DNA of 64,000 nucleotides from Streptomyces coelicoflavus. GTDB taxonomy: Bacteria; Actinomycetota; Actinomycetes; Streptomycetales; Streptomycetaceae. How positions within the stretch are numbered: position 1 is the stretch's first letter; each line of letters begins with the position of its first letter. Shown here in pieces: positions 35,731 through 43,927 of this stretch. The notes under the pieces are model-generated. The model made no database searches and was not told where the DNA came from. It was given only the letters and a program-made list of their open reading frames with translations. The stretch is from positions 806,001 through 870,000 of the forward strand of contig NZ_BEWB01000002.1 in the NCBI RefSeq assembly GCF_003112555.1, read 5' to 3'. The translations under genes and the position numbers were made by a program.

Positions 35731-37170
35731 ATGCCCGCCCGTCTTCGCGCCCTGGTCACCGTGGTGTGCGCGGCCGTCCTCGGCGCCCTGCTGCCCGTGA
35801 CCGCCGCACACGCCGAGAGCAGACCCGTGCAGGGCGGACGGCTCGACTGGGGCATCAAGTCCTCCTTCCAGAGCTACGTCACCGGGCCGGTGGCCAAGGG
35901 GAGTTACTCCCTCACCCGGGGAGCGGCGACCGTCGGGGACAGCGCCTTCCGCTTCCACTCGGCGACCGGCACCTACGACGCCGCCACCGGCGCCTTCCGC
36001 GCCGCCTTCTCCGGCGGCGTGCACTTCCTCGGCCACCGCACCGGCACCGGCGCCCACCGGCTCGACCTCACCCTCAGCCGTCCCACCGTGAGCATCTCCG
36101 GCTCCACCGGCACGCTCCACGTGGACGTCGTCAGCAGGGCGAAGGACACCGGGGCGGTCACGACGTCCCGTCAGGTGCCCTTCGCCTCCCTCTCCCTCGG
36201 CGGCATCGACATGCGGGGCGGCGGCGGCACCGTCGCCCTGAACAACGTCCCCGCCACCCTCACCGCCGAGGGCGCCCGGTCCTTCGCCGGGTACTACACC
36301 GCCGGCACCGCGCTGGACCCGGTGAGCCTGTCCGCCGACGTGAAGGCGCCCGCGTCGCGGCAGGACACGCGGCCGTCGGACACCCCCGCACCGTCCGCCG
36401 GGTCGCCGGAGCCCACGAAGACGTCGGGCGGCGCGATCCGGGACGGCGCCGTCGACTGGGGCGTGCGCCGCACCTTCCGCGAGTACGTCACCGGCGACAT
36501 CGCCGACGGCACGTGGGCCCTCACCGCGGGCGCCCGGGACGGCGGCGCGCTGTTCCGCTTCCCCGGCGGCGAGGGGACGTACGAGGACGGCGGCCTCACC
36601 GCCGCCTTCGAGGGCACGGTCCGCTTCACCGGCGCCCACGGCCTCGACCTGAGCCTCGGCAACGTACGGACCGTCGTCGAGGACGGCCGGGGCACGCTGT
36701 ACGCCGACGTGACGAGCCCGGACGTCAAGGAGCGGAAGGTGCCCCTGGTCACCTTCACCGCGGGCGACCTGAAGCCGGCCGGCGGCCTGGTGAAGGTCAC
36801 CGAGGCCCCCGCGAAGCTCACCGCGCGCGGTGCCGAGGCCTTCGGCGGCATGTACCGGGCGGGCACCGAGATGGACCCGGTCTCCCTCGCCGTCGCGCTC
36901 ACCGCCGACGCGCGGCTGCCCGCCCTGCCCGACCTCGGCAGCCGGCCCACGCCGAGTGCGAGCCCGCGGCCCGACAAGACCGGCGCCGGCACCTCCGCCG
37001 CCCCCGTCGCGAGCACCACCGACGACGACGGCTTCCCCGCACTTCCCGTCTCCCTCGCGGCCGGCGCCCTGCTGCTGGCGGCCACGGCCCTCGTGGCCGT
37101 CGCCCTCCGCAGGCGCCGCGCCCGGCCCACCGCGTCCGCCGATTCGCCGGCGGGCCCGGACCAGGGCTGA
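35731..37170 (+). CDS. htaA: Membrane-anchored HtaA-domain heme-binding protein
   Basis: A 479-residue exported protein. Signal peptide (1-28, ending AHA), then two HtaA domains at about 36-210 and 234-400. Each opens with the conserved W-G-[IV]-[KR]-x-[ST]-F-x-x-Y-V-T-G pattern, whose Tyr corresponds to the heme ligand in Corynebacterium HtaA. A Pro/Thr-rich spacer, a single membrane helix (about 434-456) and an Arg-rich tail follow. Captures heme at the surface for transfer to HmuT. Gene name follows the Corynebacterium convention. Confidence 0.85.
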   Translation: MPARLRALVTVVCAAVLGALLPVTAAHAESRPVQGGRLDWGIKSSFQSYVTGPVAKGSYSLTRGAATVGDSAFRFHSATGTYDAATGAFRAAFSGGVHFLGHRTGTGAHRLDLTLSRPTVSISGSTGTLHVDVVSRAKDTGAVTTSRQVPFASLSLGGIDMRGGGGTVALNNVPATLTAEGARSFAGYYTAGTALDPVSLSADVKAPASRQDTRPSDTPAPSAGSPEPTKTSGGAIRDGAVDWGVRRTFREYVTGDIADGTWALTAGARDGGALFRFPGGEGTYEDGGLTAAFEGTVRFTGAHGLDLSLGNVRTVVEDGRGTLYADVTSPDVKERKVPLVTFTAGDLKPAGGLVKVTEAPAKLTARGAEAFGGMYRAGTEMDPVSLAVALTADARLPALPDLGSRPTPSASPRPDKTGAGTSAAPVASTTDDDGFPALPVSLAAGALLLAATALVAVALRRRRARPTASADSPAGPDQG

Positions 37171-37214
37171 ACACCCCCGACACCAGCCCGACACCACTCA
37201 AGGAGAACCGAGTC

Positions 37215-38837
37215 ATGCCCGTCAGACGACGCCGCTCCACCGCACTCGCCGCCGCCGTGACCACGGCCGCCGCCCTCGGCGCGACCGCCCTCGCCACGCT
37301 GGGCGGCGCCGCCGCCGCCTCGGCCGCCGGATCCCCGCTCTCCGACTACGAGTTGACGTGGGGCATCAAGCAGTCCTACCGGACGTACGTCGGCATGTTC
37401 GGCACCTTCACCACCTCGGAGGGCGCCACCCAGGCCGCCGGGAACGGCGCGTTCACCTTCACCGAAGGCACCGGCACCTACGACCGCACGACGAACGCCG
37501 TCGACCTCGGCTTCCGGGGCAGGCTGGTGAGCGCCTCCGCCGCGCACGGCTTCGAGGTCACCCTCACCGACGTGCGCTTCGACAGCGGCGCCGGTGAGAT
37601 CACCGCCGACGTGACGACGGTCGACACCTCCGGCGCGACGCCCGTCAAGAAGGGCGACGACGTGCCGCTGGCCAAGGTCGCCGTGACCCGCGCGATGACC
37701 GACATGGCGACCACCCTCACCACCGAGGCGGGCGAGTACCTCGGCAGCGCGGGCTACGCGGGCGCCGCCGGAGACCCGCTGACGGTCGTCAAGAAGACGC
37801 CGGAGCCGACCACCGGTCCGAGCACGGAACCCACCACCGGTCCGAGCACGGAGCCGACCACCGGTCCGAGCACGGAGCCCTCCACCGACCCGACCGGCCC
37901 GGAGCCGACCGGGACCGACTCCACCGAACCCGGGCCGACCGACCCGCAGACCACGCCCGCCACCCAGGACCCGAGCCCCACGGCGAGCACGAGCGCCTCG
38001 CCCTCGGCCCCCGCGAGCGCGGCCCCCGCCAAGGGAGAGATCGCCGACGGCACCCTGGGCTGGGGCGTCAAGGAGTCCTTCCGTTCCTACGTCGTCGGCA
38101 ACATCGCCAAGGGCAAGGTCACCGTCTCCGGCGGTGCCGTCCAGGCGGCCGGGAACGGCGCGTTCACCTTCAAGGACGCCACCGGCACCTACGACACGGA
38201 CGCCGACAGGCTGACCGCCACCTTCCAGGGCGCCGTCAACTTCAAGGGCCACGAGTCGGGCGGCACCTACGGCCTCGACCTGACCCTGAGCAACCTCAAG
38301 GCCACCCTCGACGGCGGCACCGGCACCCTCACCGCCGACGTGAACAGCCTCGGCACGCGGACCGAGGGCGTGGTCCTGGCCGACCTCGAGGCGAAGTCCG
38401 GCGACCTGAAGGCCGACAAGAACGTCATCACGGTCGACGGCATCGCCGCCACCGTCACCGACGCCGGTGCCAAGGTCTTCGGCAACTACCCGGCCGGCAC
38501 GGCCCTCGACCCGGTCGGCCTCTCGGTGGCGCTGAGCGACGACGCCCGACTGCCGGACGGCGGCGGCCCGGACACGTCCGGCGGCACGGGCGGCGGCTCC
38601 GGCACGGCGGGCGGCTCCGCCGGCGGGGGCGCGGGCACCGCCGGAGGCACCGGATCGACCGTGGGCGGCACCGGCACGACCACCGGCGGTTCCATCGGCG
38701 GCGGCAGCCTCGCCTCCACCGGCTCGGACCTGCCCGGCCCGGCGCTGGGCGCGGCGGCCGGTGTCGCGGTCGTGGCCGGCGCGGGCGCGGTGTACGCGAC
38801 GCGCAGGCGGCGGACCCAGGCGCGGTCCGCCGAGTAA
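37215..38837 (+). CDS. HtaA-domain heme-binding surface protein with LAxTG sortase signal
   Basis: A 540-residue exported protein. The signal peptide ends ASAAG (about 36-40). HtaA domain 1 spans about 45-190 (WGIKQSYRTYVG). A repeat-rich Thr/Pro/Ser spacer follows to about 275, then HtaA domain 2 (WGVKESFRSYVVG, 275-440), a Gly-rich stalk, and LASTG at about residue 500 followed by a membrane helix and RRRR. LAxTG is the recognition motif of actinobacterial class E sortases, so the protein is probably linked to the cell wall. AAGGAGAA precedes the ATG; 44 bp after htaA, same operon. Confidence 0.87.
   Translation: MPVRRRRSTALAAAVTTAAALGATALATLGGAAAASAAGSPLSDYELTWGIKQSYRTYVGMFGTFTTSEGATQAAGNGAFTFTEGTGTYDRTTNAVDLGFRGRLVSASAAHGFEVTLTDVRFDSGAGEITADVTTVDTSGATPVKKGDDVPLAKVAVTRAMTDMATTLTTEAGEYLGSAGYAGAAGDPLTVVKKTPEPTTGPSTEPTTGPSTEPTTGPSTEPSTDPTGPEPTGTDSTEPGPTDPQTTPATQDPSPTASTSASPSAPASAAPAKGEIADGTLGWGVKESFRSYVVGNIAKGKVTVSGGAVQAAGNGAFTFKDATGTYDTDADRLTATFQGAVNFKGHESGGTYGLDLTLSNLKATLDGGTGTLTADVNSLGTRTEGVVLADLEAKSGDLKADKNVITVDGIAATVTDAGAKVFGNYPAGTALDPVGLSVALSDDARLPDGGGPDTSGGTGGGSGTAGGSAGGGAGTAGGTGSTVGGTGTTTGGSIGGGSLASTGSDLPGPALGAAAGVAVVAGAGAVYATRRRRTQARSAE
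37809..37880 (+). repeat. Three tandem 24-nt repeats in the second htaA-type gene
   Basis: Units start at 37809, 37833 and 37857 and each encode TTGPSTEP. They form the flexible spacer between the two HtaA domains and are nearly identical at DNA level, so copy number could vary between strains. Confidence 0.92.
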
Positions 38838-38866
38838 TCCCTTGCGGGCCGGGGCGGTCCGCGCCC

Positions 38867-38872
38867 GATACT
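38867..38872 (+). promoter_or_regulatory. -10 element GATACT, leaderless promoter
   Basis: GATACT is 6 nt before ATG 38879 and no ribosome site intervenes, so the transcript for the unknown 280-residue protein probably starts at or near the ATG. Confidence 0.45.
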
Positions 38873-38878
38873 GGCCGT

Positions 38879-39721
38879 ATGGAACGGGCGGTGCGGGAAG
38901 CGACGACTGGGGGACCCCTGGTCCTGGACGTCCGGGGCCGCCCCGGCCCACCGCCGCTGCGATTCGTCCGGGCCCGGGACGGCGGCCCGCCCACGCTCCA
39001 CCTGGGCGACCGCCCCCTCACCCGGGCCCGCTGGCACGGCGGCGGCTGCTGCCGCGAGCTGCACCTGCGCCGCCTGCCCGGGTACCGCTCCCCGCTGCCA
39101 CCGCCGCGCGCCGCGTCGATGCGGGACCCGGCCGCCGACTGGCGCCACCGCTGCGCCCGTCGGCTGGAGGACAGCCCCCACGGCCCGCTGCACGACGGAC
39201 GCTGGTCGCTCACCGCACGCGCGTCGTTCGCCCCCGGCATCTGGACCGAGGACTTCGTACGGGACTGGCCCGACACCGTCCTCGAACTGCTCTGCGGCGG
39301 CGGCTGGCACGGTGTCCTGCCGCTGCGCCCGCTCTCGCCCCCCGGCGCGCCGCGCGTGAAGGCGTACCGCAAGCACGCCCGGGACGGCACCCTCGCCCCG
39401 GTCCTGCTGTGGTGGGTGTCGTTCCTCGACGGCTGGCTGATCCTGGACGGCCACGACCGGGCCGTGGCGGCACTGGCGGAGGGCACCGAACCGGCCTGCG
39501 TGATACTCGCCCGGCTGCCGGACGAGTCGGAGTGGCGCCGGACCGCCGACGCGGTCGCCGAGGGGCACGCGGAGCGGATGTCCCGGCTGTCGGAGCGCCC
39601 CGCCGGACCGGGGACCGAACGCCAACGCGCCGCCCTGGAACGCGGGTACACGGACGCGCTCGCCACCCTCCCGTACGACGAGGCCCCCACCCCGCTCTGG
39701 CCGCCCGCGGACGATGCTTGA
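38879..39721 (+). CDS. Protein of unknown function within the heme locus
   Basis: A 280-residue soluble protein, rich in Arg, Pro and Trp. I do not recognise the family. Visible features are a Gly-rich GGGCCRELHLRRLPGY segment with adjacent Cys residues (about residue 58-73), WHGVLPLRPLSPP in the middle, and LLWWVSFLDGWLILDGHDRAVAALAEG, which looks like a buried core helix and turn. No signal peptide or membrane helix is visible. It follows the htaA operon by 41 bp but has its own promoter-like sequence. Role in heme use is only suggested by location. Confidence 0.7.
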   Translation: MERAVREATTGGPLVLDVRGRPGPPPLRFVRARDGGPPTLHLGDRPLTRARWHGGGCCRELHLRRLPGYRSPLPPPRAASMRDPAADWRHRCARRLEDSPHGPLHDGRWSLTARASFAPGIWTEDFVRDWPDTVLELLCGGGWHGVLPLRPLSPPGAPRVKAYRKHARDGTLAPVLLWWVSFLDGWLILDGHDRAVAALAEGTEPACVILARLPDESEWRRTADAVAEGHAERMSRLSERPAGPGTERQRAALERGYTDALATLPYDEAPTPLWPPADDA

Positions 39722-39723
39722 AT
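39718..39723 (+). promoter_or_regulatory. -10-like element TTGAAT before the PhzF gene
   Basis: TTGAAT is 6 nt before GTG 39730 and overlaps the previous stop codon. It follows the same spacing as other leaderless starts in the window. Confidence 0.35.
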
Positions 39724-39729
39724 GCCCCG

Positions 39730-40374
39730 GTGACCGACTACGACGTACTGCGGGTCTTCTGCGCGCCCAACGGCGGATACGGCAACGAACTGGGCGTCGT
39801 CCGGGACGGATCCGTGCTGCCGGAGCCCGAGCGGCGGCAGGAGCTGGCCGCCAAACTCGGCTTCAGCGAAACCGTGTTCGTCGACGACCCGGAGCGCGGC
39901 GTCGTCGACATCTACACGCCCACCCTGCGCCTGCCCTTCGCCGGGCACCCCTGCGTCGGCACCGCCTGGCTGCTCGACGTGCCCGAACTCGTCACGCCGG
40001 CCGGGGTGGTGGGCGCCCGGCTGGACGGCGAGTTCAGCTGGATCGAGGCCCGCCCGGAGTGGGCCCCGCCGCGCACCTTGCGCCAGTACGCCACCGTCGC
40101 CGAGGTCGACGACCTCGCGGTGCCGCCGCCCGGGGAGTGGATCTATGCCTGGGCGTGGGAGGACGAGGCGGCGGGCCGGGTGCGGGCCCGCGCCTTCCCC
40201 GGCCGCGACGACGGCATCCACGAGGACGAGGCGACGGGCGCGGCGGCGCTGCTGCTGACCGGACGGCTGGGCCGCGCCCTCAACATCACCCAGGGCGTCG
40301 GCTCCCAGATCCTCACCGCACCGCAGCCCGAGGGCTGGGTCGAGATCGGCGGTCGGGTACGCCTGGAGCGGTGA
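39730..40374 (+). CDS. PhzF-family isomerase/epimerase-like protein
   Basis: A 214-residue protein of the PhzF/diaminopimelate-epimerase-like fold. YGNELGVV (near residue 18) and LRLPFAGHPCVGTAWLL (about 67-83) are the signature regions, and EDEATGAAALLL near the end is the conserved second half. PhzF proper is about 280 residues; this protein is shorter in the middle. The active-site Glu of PhzF is not obvious (SETVFV is the nearest), so activity is uncertain. It converges with heme oxygenase, with one base between stops. Confidence 0.75.
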   Translation: MTDYDVLRVFCAPNGGYGNELGVVRDGSVLPEPERRQELAAKLGFSETVFVDDPERGVVDIYTPTLRLPFAGHPCVGTAWLLDVPELVTPAGVVGARLDGEFSWIEARPEWAPPRTLRQYATVAEVDDLAVPPPGEWIYAWAWEDEAAGRVRARAFPGRDDGIHEDEATGAAALLLTGRLGRALNITQGVGSQILTAPQPEGWVEIGGRVRLER

Positions 40375-40375
40375 C

Positions 40376-41029
40376 TCAGGCGGACAGCGGGAACTCCTCG
40401 CCCAGCGCCCGGAAGACCGCCGTGTTCAGGGCGAAGGCGCGCTTGCACTCGGCGACGACCCGCTGCTTCTCCAGGTCGTCCGCGCGGATGCCGTCCAGCA
40501 GTTCGCGGTACTCCCGCTTGAAGGCGGCCGGGTTGGTGATCTCCTCGAAGACGTAGAAGCGGACCCCGTCGCCCTTCCTGGCGAAGCCCCAGGTCCGCTC
40601 GGCCTTGTCGCGGATGATCTGCCCGCCCGACAGGTCGCCGAGGTAGCGCGTGTAGTGGTGGGCGACGTACCCCGCCGGCCACTCCTCGGCGCACTCGCGC
40701 ACCCGGGCCGCGTACGCCTCGGTCGCGGGCAGGGCGGTCAGCCCCGTGCGCCAGTCCGCGCCGCGCAGGTGCGCCAGGTCCCGCTCCAGCGACGCCAGCC
40801 GCATCAGCTCCGGCCGGACGAACGGCCCGGCCACCGGGTCCGACGCCAGCCGGCCGGCCCCGGCCTCCAGGGCCTCGTAGACGAACCACAGCTGCTCGGT
40901 GTAGCGCGCGTAGGCGTCCACGCCGAGGCGCCCGCCCAGCAGGTCGCTCATGAACGTCGAGGTCTCCGCCTCCACGTGCTGCTCGTGGGAGGCGGTGCGG
41001 ATGAGCGTCGAGAAGGAGTCCATGGCCAT
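40376..41029 (-). CDS. hmuO: Heme oxygenase (biliverdin-producing)
   Basis: A 217-residue enzyme. EQHVEAETSTFMSDLLGGRL aligns with the N-terminus of HmuO-type heme oxygenases and gives the proximal heme ligand as His 18. YLGDLSGGQIIRDKA is the distal-helix motif (GDLSGGQ). It opens heme to biliverdin, CO and iron, releasing iron from heme imported by HmuTUV. ATG at 41029 or, more likely, the in-frame ATG at 41023; a -10 lies just upstream, so the mRNA is probably leaderless. An iron box covers the promoter. Confidence 0.92.
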   Translation of the reverse strand: MAMDSFSTLIRTASHEQHVEAETSTFMSDLLGGRLGVDAYARYTEQLWFVYEALEAGAGRLASDPVAGPFVRPELMRLASLERDLAHLRGADWRTGLTALPATEAYAARVRECAEEWPAGYVAHHYTRYLGDLSGGQIIRDKAERTWGFARKGDGVRFYVFEEITNPAAFKREYRELLDGIRADDLEKQRVVAECKRAFALNTAVFRALGEEFPLSA

Positions 41030-41030
41030 G

Positions 41031-41058
41031 ATTTTCTATGGTTAGGCTTACCTAAGTC
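41031..41058 (-). promoter_or_regulatory. Heme oxygenase promoter with overlapping iron box
   Basis: On the minus strand a TTGACT -35 (about 41053-41058), a 16-nt spacer and a TAGAAA -10 lie immediately before the start codon. The spacer is formed by an iron box: plus-strand 41037-41055 (TATGGTTAGGCTTACCTAA) matches the DmdR1/IdeR consensus at 16 of 19 positions, the best match in this window. Repressor binding would directly block RNA polymerase. Confidence 0.85.
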
Positions 41059-41109
41059 AATAGGTTTGCCGACGGTCTGTCGGTAAAAGCGTACCCGCCG
41101 GGACGCGAA

Positions 41110-41139
41110 ACGGCCCGCCCTCCGGGGAGAGCGGGCCGT
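41110..41139 (-). terminator. Hairpin after methionine aminopeptidase
   Basis: ACGGCCCGC pairs with GCGGGCCGT (41110-41118 with 41131-41139), with extra CTC/GAG pairing inside. Located 17 nt past the aminopeptidase stop. Confidence 0.8.
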
Positions 41140-41155
41140 CCAGGGGTGTCCGAGG

Positions 41156-42013
41156 TCAGGGCAGCGTGAGGATCTCCGCGCCCGAGTCCGTCACCACCAG
41201 CGTGTGCTCGAACTGCGCGGTCCGCCTGCGGTCCTTCGTCACGACCGTCCAGCCGTCGTCCCACATGTCGTACTCGTGGGTGCCGAGCGTCAGCATCGGC
41301 TCGATCGTGAAGGTCATGCCGGGCTGGATCACGGTCGTCGCGTGCGGGCTGTCGTAGTGCGGGACGATCAGCCCCGAGTGGAACGAGGAGTTGATGCCGT
41401 GGCCGGTGAAGTCCCGCACCACCCCGTACCCGAACCGCTTCGCGTACGACTCGATGACCCGGCCGATGATGTTGATCTGCCGGCCCGGCTTGACCGCCTT
41501 GATCGCGCGGGCCAGCGACTCCCGGGTCCGCTCGACCAGCAGCCGGCTCTCCTCGTCCACCTCGCCGACCAGGTACGTCGCGTTGTTGTCGCCGTGCACC
41601 CCGCCGATGTACGCCGTCACGTCCAGGTTCACGATGTCGCCGTCGCGCAGCACCGTGGAGTCGGGGATGCCGTGGCAGATGACCTCGTTGACCGAGCTGC
41701 ACAGGGACTTGGGGTAGCCCCGGTAGCCGAGCGTGGACGGGTAGGCGCCGTGGTCGCACATGTACGCGTGCGCCACCCGGTCCAGTTCGTCCGTCGTCAC
41801 ACCGGGTGCGATGTGCTTCGCGGCCTCCTCCATCGCCCGCGCCGCGATCCGCCCGGCCACGCGCATCGCCTCGATCGTCTCGGGCGTCTGCACCTCCGGT
41901 CCGGTGTACGGCGTCGGCGCGGGTTTGCCGACGTACTCGGGCCTGCGGATGTTTCCGGGCACGGAACGGGTGGGGGACAGCTCCCCTGGGACGAGCAGCG
42001 ACTGGCCAGACAT
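41156..42013 (-). CDS. map: Methionine aminopeptidase, type I
   Basis: A 285-residue M24A peptidase. Metal ligands are in [17 protein letters not shown] (two Asp), DFTGHGI (His), FTIEPML (Glu) and AQFEHTLVV (Glu). [12 protein letters not shown] is the conserved substrate-pocket segment. It removes the initiator Met from nascent proteins. The N-terminal 40-residue extension before [13 protein letters not shown] is typical of actinobacterial MapB-like forms. The ATG has a TAGACT -10 exactly 6 nt upstream, so translation is probably from a leaderless mRNA. Confidence 0.93.
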   Translation of the reverse strand: MSGQSLLVPGELSPTRSVPGNIRRPEYVGKPAPTPYTGPEVQTPETIEAMRVAGRIAARAMEEAAKHIAPGVTTDELDRVAHAYMCDHGAYPSTLGYRGYPKSLCSSVNEVICHGIPDSTVLRDGDIVNLDVTAYIGGVHGDNNATYLVGEVDEESRLLVERTRESLARAIKAVKPGRQINIIGRVIESYAKRFGYGVVRDFTGHGINSSFHSGLIVPHYDSPHATTVIQPGMTFTIEPMLTLGTHEYDMWDDGWTVVTKDRRRTAQFEHTLVVTDSGAEILTLP

Positions 42014-42019
42014 GCAGCG

Positions 42020-42025
42020 AGTCTA
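42020..42025 (-). promoter_or_regulatory. -10 element TAGACT, leaderless promoter of map
   Basis: Read on the minus strand, TAGACT is followed by 6 nt and then the ATG at 42013. No ribosome binding site lies in between. Confidence 0.55.
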
Positions 42026-42070
42026 ACCAGCACGCATGGGGGAACATGTCCGTGGCGGAAGGAGCTGTCC

Positions 42071-42313
42071 ATGGCCCTGTTCAAGAAGCGCACGGTCGGC
42101 AAACCGGGCGAGTGGTACTACTGCCTGGAGCACCAGAAGGTCGAGGAGGGCCCGGACTGCCCGGGCAAGGACCGCTTCGGACCGTACGCCTCCCGCACCG
42201 AGGCCGAGCACGCGATGCAGACGGCCCGCGAGCGCAACCTCGAGTGGGAGAACGACCCCAAGTGGCACGACGCCTCCCCGACGGGAAGCGCCGACGGCGA
42301 CCGGGACGACTGA
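42071..42313 (+). CDS. Small conserved hypothetical protein
   Basis: An 80-residue protein, hydrophilic, with WYYCLEHQKVEEGPDCPGKDRFGPYASRTEAEHAM. The CLEH...C arrangement (Cys, His, Cys) could bind a metal, and GPYASRTEAEHAM resembles the repeats seen in SPOR-type or oligonucleotide-binding small proteins, but I cannot assign it. Likely conserved in Streptomyces. GGAAGGAG precedes the ATG. Divergent from map. Confidence 0.75.
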   Translation: MALFKKRTVGKPGEWYYCLEHQKVEEGPDCPGKDRFGPYASRTEAEHAMQTARERNLEWENDPKWHDASPTGSADGDRDD

Positions 42314-42399
42314 GCACACGCGGAGCCGGCCGGCCACGCGCGGACCCGCGAGCGCGGCCGTGCCGCCCGCCCGGACCCTGCCGAGCCGCGGGCCCCGGG

Positions 42400-43014
42400 T
42401 CACCACCCCGACGGCGGCGGGGCCGTCAGGTGGTCGGCCAGGCGGGACAGGCGGTCGCGGAAGCGGCGGCGGCCCCGGGGCGGCGGCACCGCGTTCTCCC
42501 CGGCCGAGGCGCTGACCAGGTGCTGGACCGTGTCCAGGTCCAGCTCGGCGCCGTCCGGGACGGTCAGCGTCTCGTGCGCCATCGCCGTCAGCTCGCGCTC
42601 GCCCGGTGCGCGGTCGGTGCCCAGCGCCAGCACCGTCGCCCCGGCCCGGCGGGCGTCGTGCACCCGCTCCAGGAGCCCGGCGCCCGGATCGTCGGGCGTC
42701 ACCACGAGCAGCGTCTCCCCGCGCCGGGCCGCCGCCAGCCGACCCAGGCCGACCGCGAGGTGCGCCGGGTCCGACGGGCGCGCTCCGTGCCGTACCAGCG
42801 TGGGCGCCAGCTCCGGCGTCCCCGACCAGGCGGCCTCGTCCACCAGGTGCGCCGCCAGGTGCCAGGGCTCGTACCCCGCGGTGCCCACCAGCAGCAGACC
42901 GCCACCGTGCGGGACCACCGACCCCCGCAGCGCCCCCGCGAAGGACCGGGTGGCCCCCAGCCACTCGGTCCCGGCGAGCACTTCCCGCAGCAGCGCGACC
43001 CGTACGGCGTCCAT
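42400..43014 (-). CDS. Conserved hypothetical protein, possible SIS/Rossmann-like fold
   Basis: A 204-residue soluble protein. Alternating beta and alpha segments such as ETLLVVTPDDPGAGLLERVHDARRAGATVLALGTD look like the sugar-phosphate-isomerase-type binding segments (strand, turn, helix, strand), but the family is not certain. The C-terminus is basic and Pro-rich (PPPRGRRRFRDRLSRL). ATG at 43014 preferred over the in-frame ATG at 43071 because the intervening residues are low-complexity. Function unknown. It is divergent from the F420 reductase gene. Confidence 0.65.
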   Translation of the reverse strand: MDAVRVALLREVLAGTEWLGATRSFAGALRGSVVPHGGGLLLVGTAGYEPWHLAAHLVDEAAWSGTPELAPTLVRHGARPSDPAHLAVGLGRLAAARRGETLLVVTPDDPGAGLLERVHDARRAGATVLALGTDRAPGERELTAMAHETLTVPDGAELDLDTVQHLVSASAGENAVPPPRGRRRFRDRLSRLADHLTAPPPSGW

Positions 43015-43133
43015 GCCGCCGCATCCTGCCGCAACCCCGCGCGCGCGGTCCGGCGTTCGCCCCGGATTCACCCGCCCCGGGGACCGCCTCCCACCGGCCG
43101 GGACCCGTACCCCTGAGCCGGCCCCCGCGGACG

Positions 43134-43139
43134 TAGGGT
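43134..43139 (+). promoter_or_regulatory. -10 element TAGGGT, leaderless promoter of npdG
   Basis: TAGGGT lies 6 nt before ATG 43146 with no ribosome site between them. Confidence 0.5.
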
Positions 43140-43145
43140 CGCCCC

Positions 43146-43874
43146 ATGACCTCTACCGACAGTGCGGACAGCGCCGCACAGAAGGCCCCCGCCAAGGCTC
43201 CGGCCAAGGATCCCTGGGACCTGCCCGACGTCTCCGGGCTGGTGGTCGGCGTGCTCGGCGGCACCGGGCCCCAGGGCAAGGGCCTCGCGTACCGCCTCGC
43301 CAAGGCCGGCCAGAAGGTGATCGTCGGCTCCCGCGCCGCCGAGCGCGCCGTGGCCGCCGCCGAGGAGATCGGGCACGGCGTCGAGGGCGCCGACAACGCC
43401 GAGACCGCCCGCCGCAGCGACGTCGTGATCGTCGCCGTACCGTGGGACGGCCACGCCAAGACCCTCGAGTCCCTGCGCGGGGAACTGTCCGGCAAGCTCG
43501 TCGTGGACTGCGTCAACCCGCTCGGCTTCGACAAGAAGGGCGCCTACGCGCTCAAGCCCGAGGAGGGCAGCGCCGCCGAGCAGGCCGCCGCCCTGCTGCC
43601 GGACAGCCGGGTCGCCGCCGCCTTCCACCATCTCTCGGCGGTCCTCCTCCAGGACCCGGAGATCGACGAGATCGACACCGACGTGATGGTGCTCGGCGAG
43701 GAGCGGGCCGACGTGGAGATCGTGCAGGCCCTCGCGGGCCGCATCGCCGGTATGCGCGGCGTCTTCGCCGGGCGGCTGCGCAACGCCCACCAGGTCGAGT
43801 CGCTGGTCGCCAACCTGATCTCCGTCAACCGCCGCTACAAGGCACACGCCGGGCTCCGCGTCACGGACGTATGA
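43146..43874 (+). CDS. npdG: F420H2:NADP+ oxidoreductase (NpdG family)
   Basis: A 242-residue protein. After a 30-residue Ala/Lys-rich extension, VVGVLGGTGPQGKGLAYRLAKAG is the NADP-binding motif and VIVGSR gives the usual Ser/Arg phosphate contact. NAETARRSDVVIVAVPWDGH and VVDCVNPLGFD complete the NAD-binding domain; AAFHHLSAVLL lies in the F420 side. It exchanges hydride between F420H2 and NADPH. A member of the LLM F420 group is encoded at 13.2 kb. Confidence 0.9.
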   Translation: MTSTDSADSAAQKAPAKAPAKDPWDLPDVSGLVVGVLGGTGPQGKGLAYRLAKAGQKVIVGSRAAERAVAAAEEIGHGVEGADNAETARRSDVVIVAVPWDGHAKTLESLRGELSGKLVVDCVNPLGFDKKGAYALKPEEGSAAEQAAALLPDSRVAAAFHHLSAVLLQDPEIDEIDTDVMVLGEERADVEIVQALAGRIAGMRGVFAGRLRNAHQVESLVANLISVNRRYKAHAGLRVTDV

Positions 43875-43880
43875 GGCGAT

Positions 43881-43910
43881 GGGGGACACTGGTCGGTACC
43901 AGTGTCCCCC
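43881..43910 (+). terminator. Strong hairpin terminator after npdG
   Basis: GGGGGACACTGGT pairs perfectly over 13 bp with ACCAGTGTCCCCC, with loop CGGT. It begins 7 nt after the npdG stop. Confidence 0.9.
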
Positions 43911-43927
43911 CGACAGGAGCCGTTCCC

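Noticed and set aside
35701..37197. Large minus-strand frames opposite the HtaA genes
   Set aside because: The plus-strand HtaA proteins have signal peptides and domains; the reverse frames are Gly/Ala/Val-rich with no start context.
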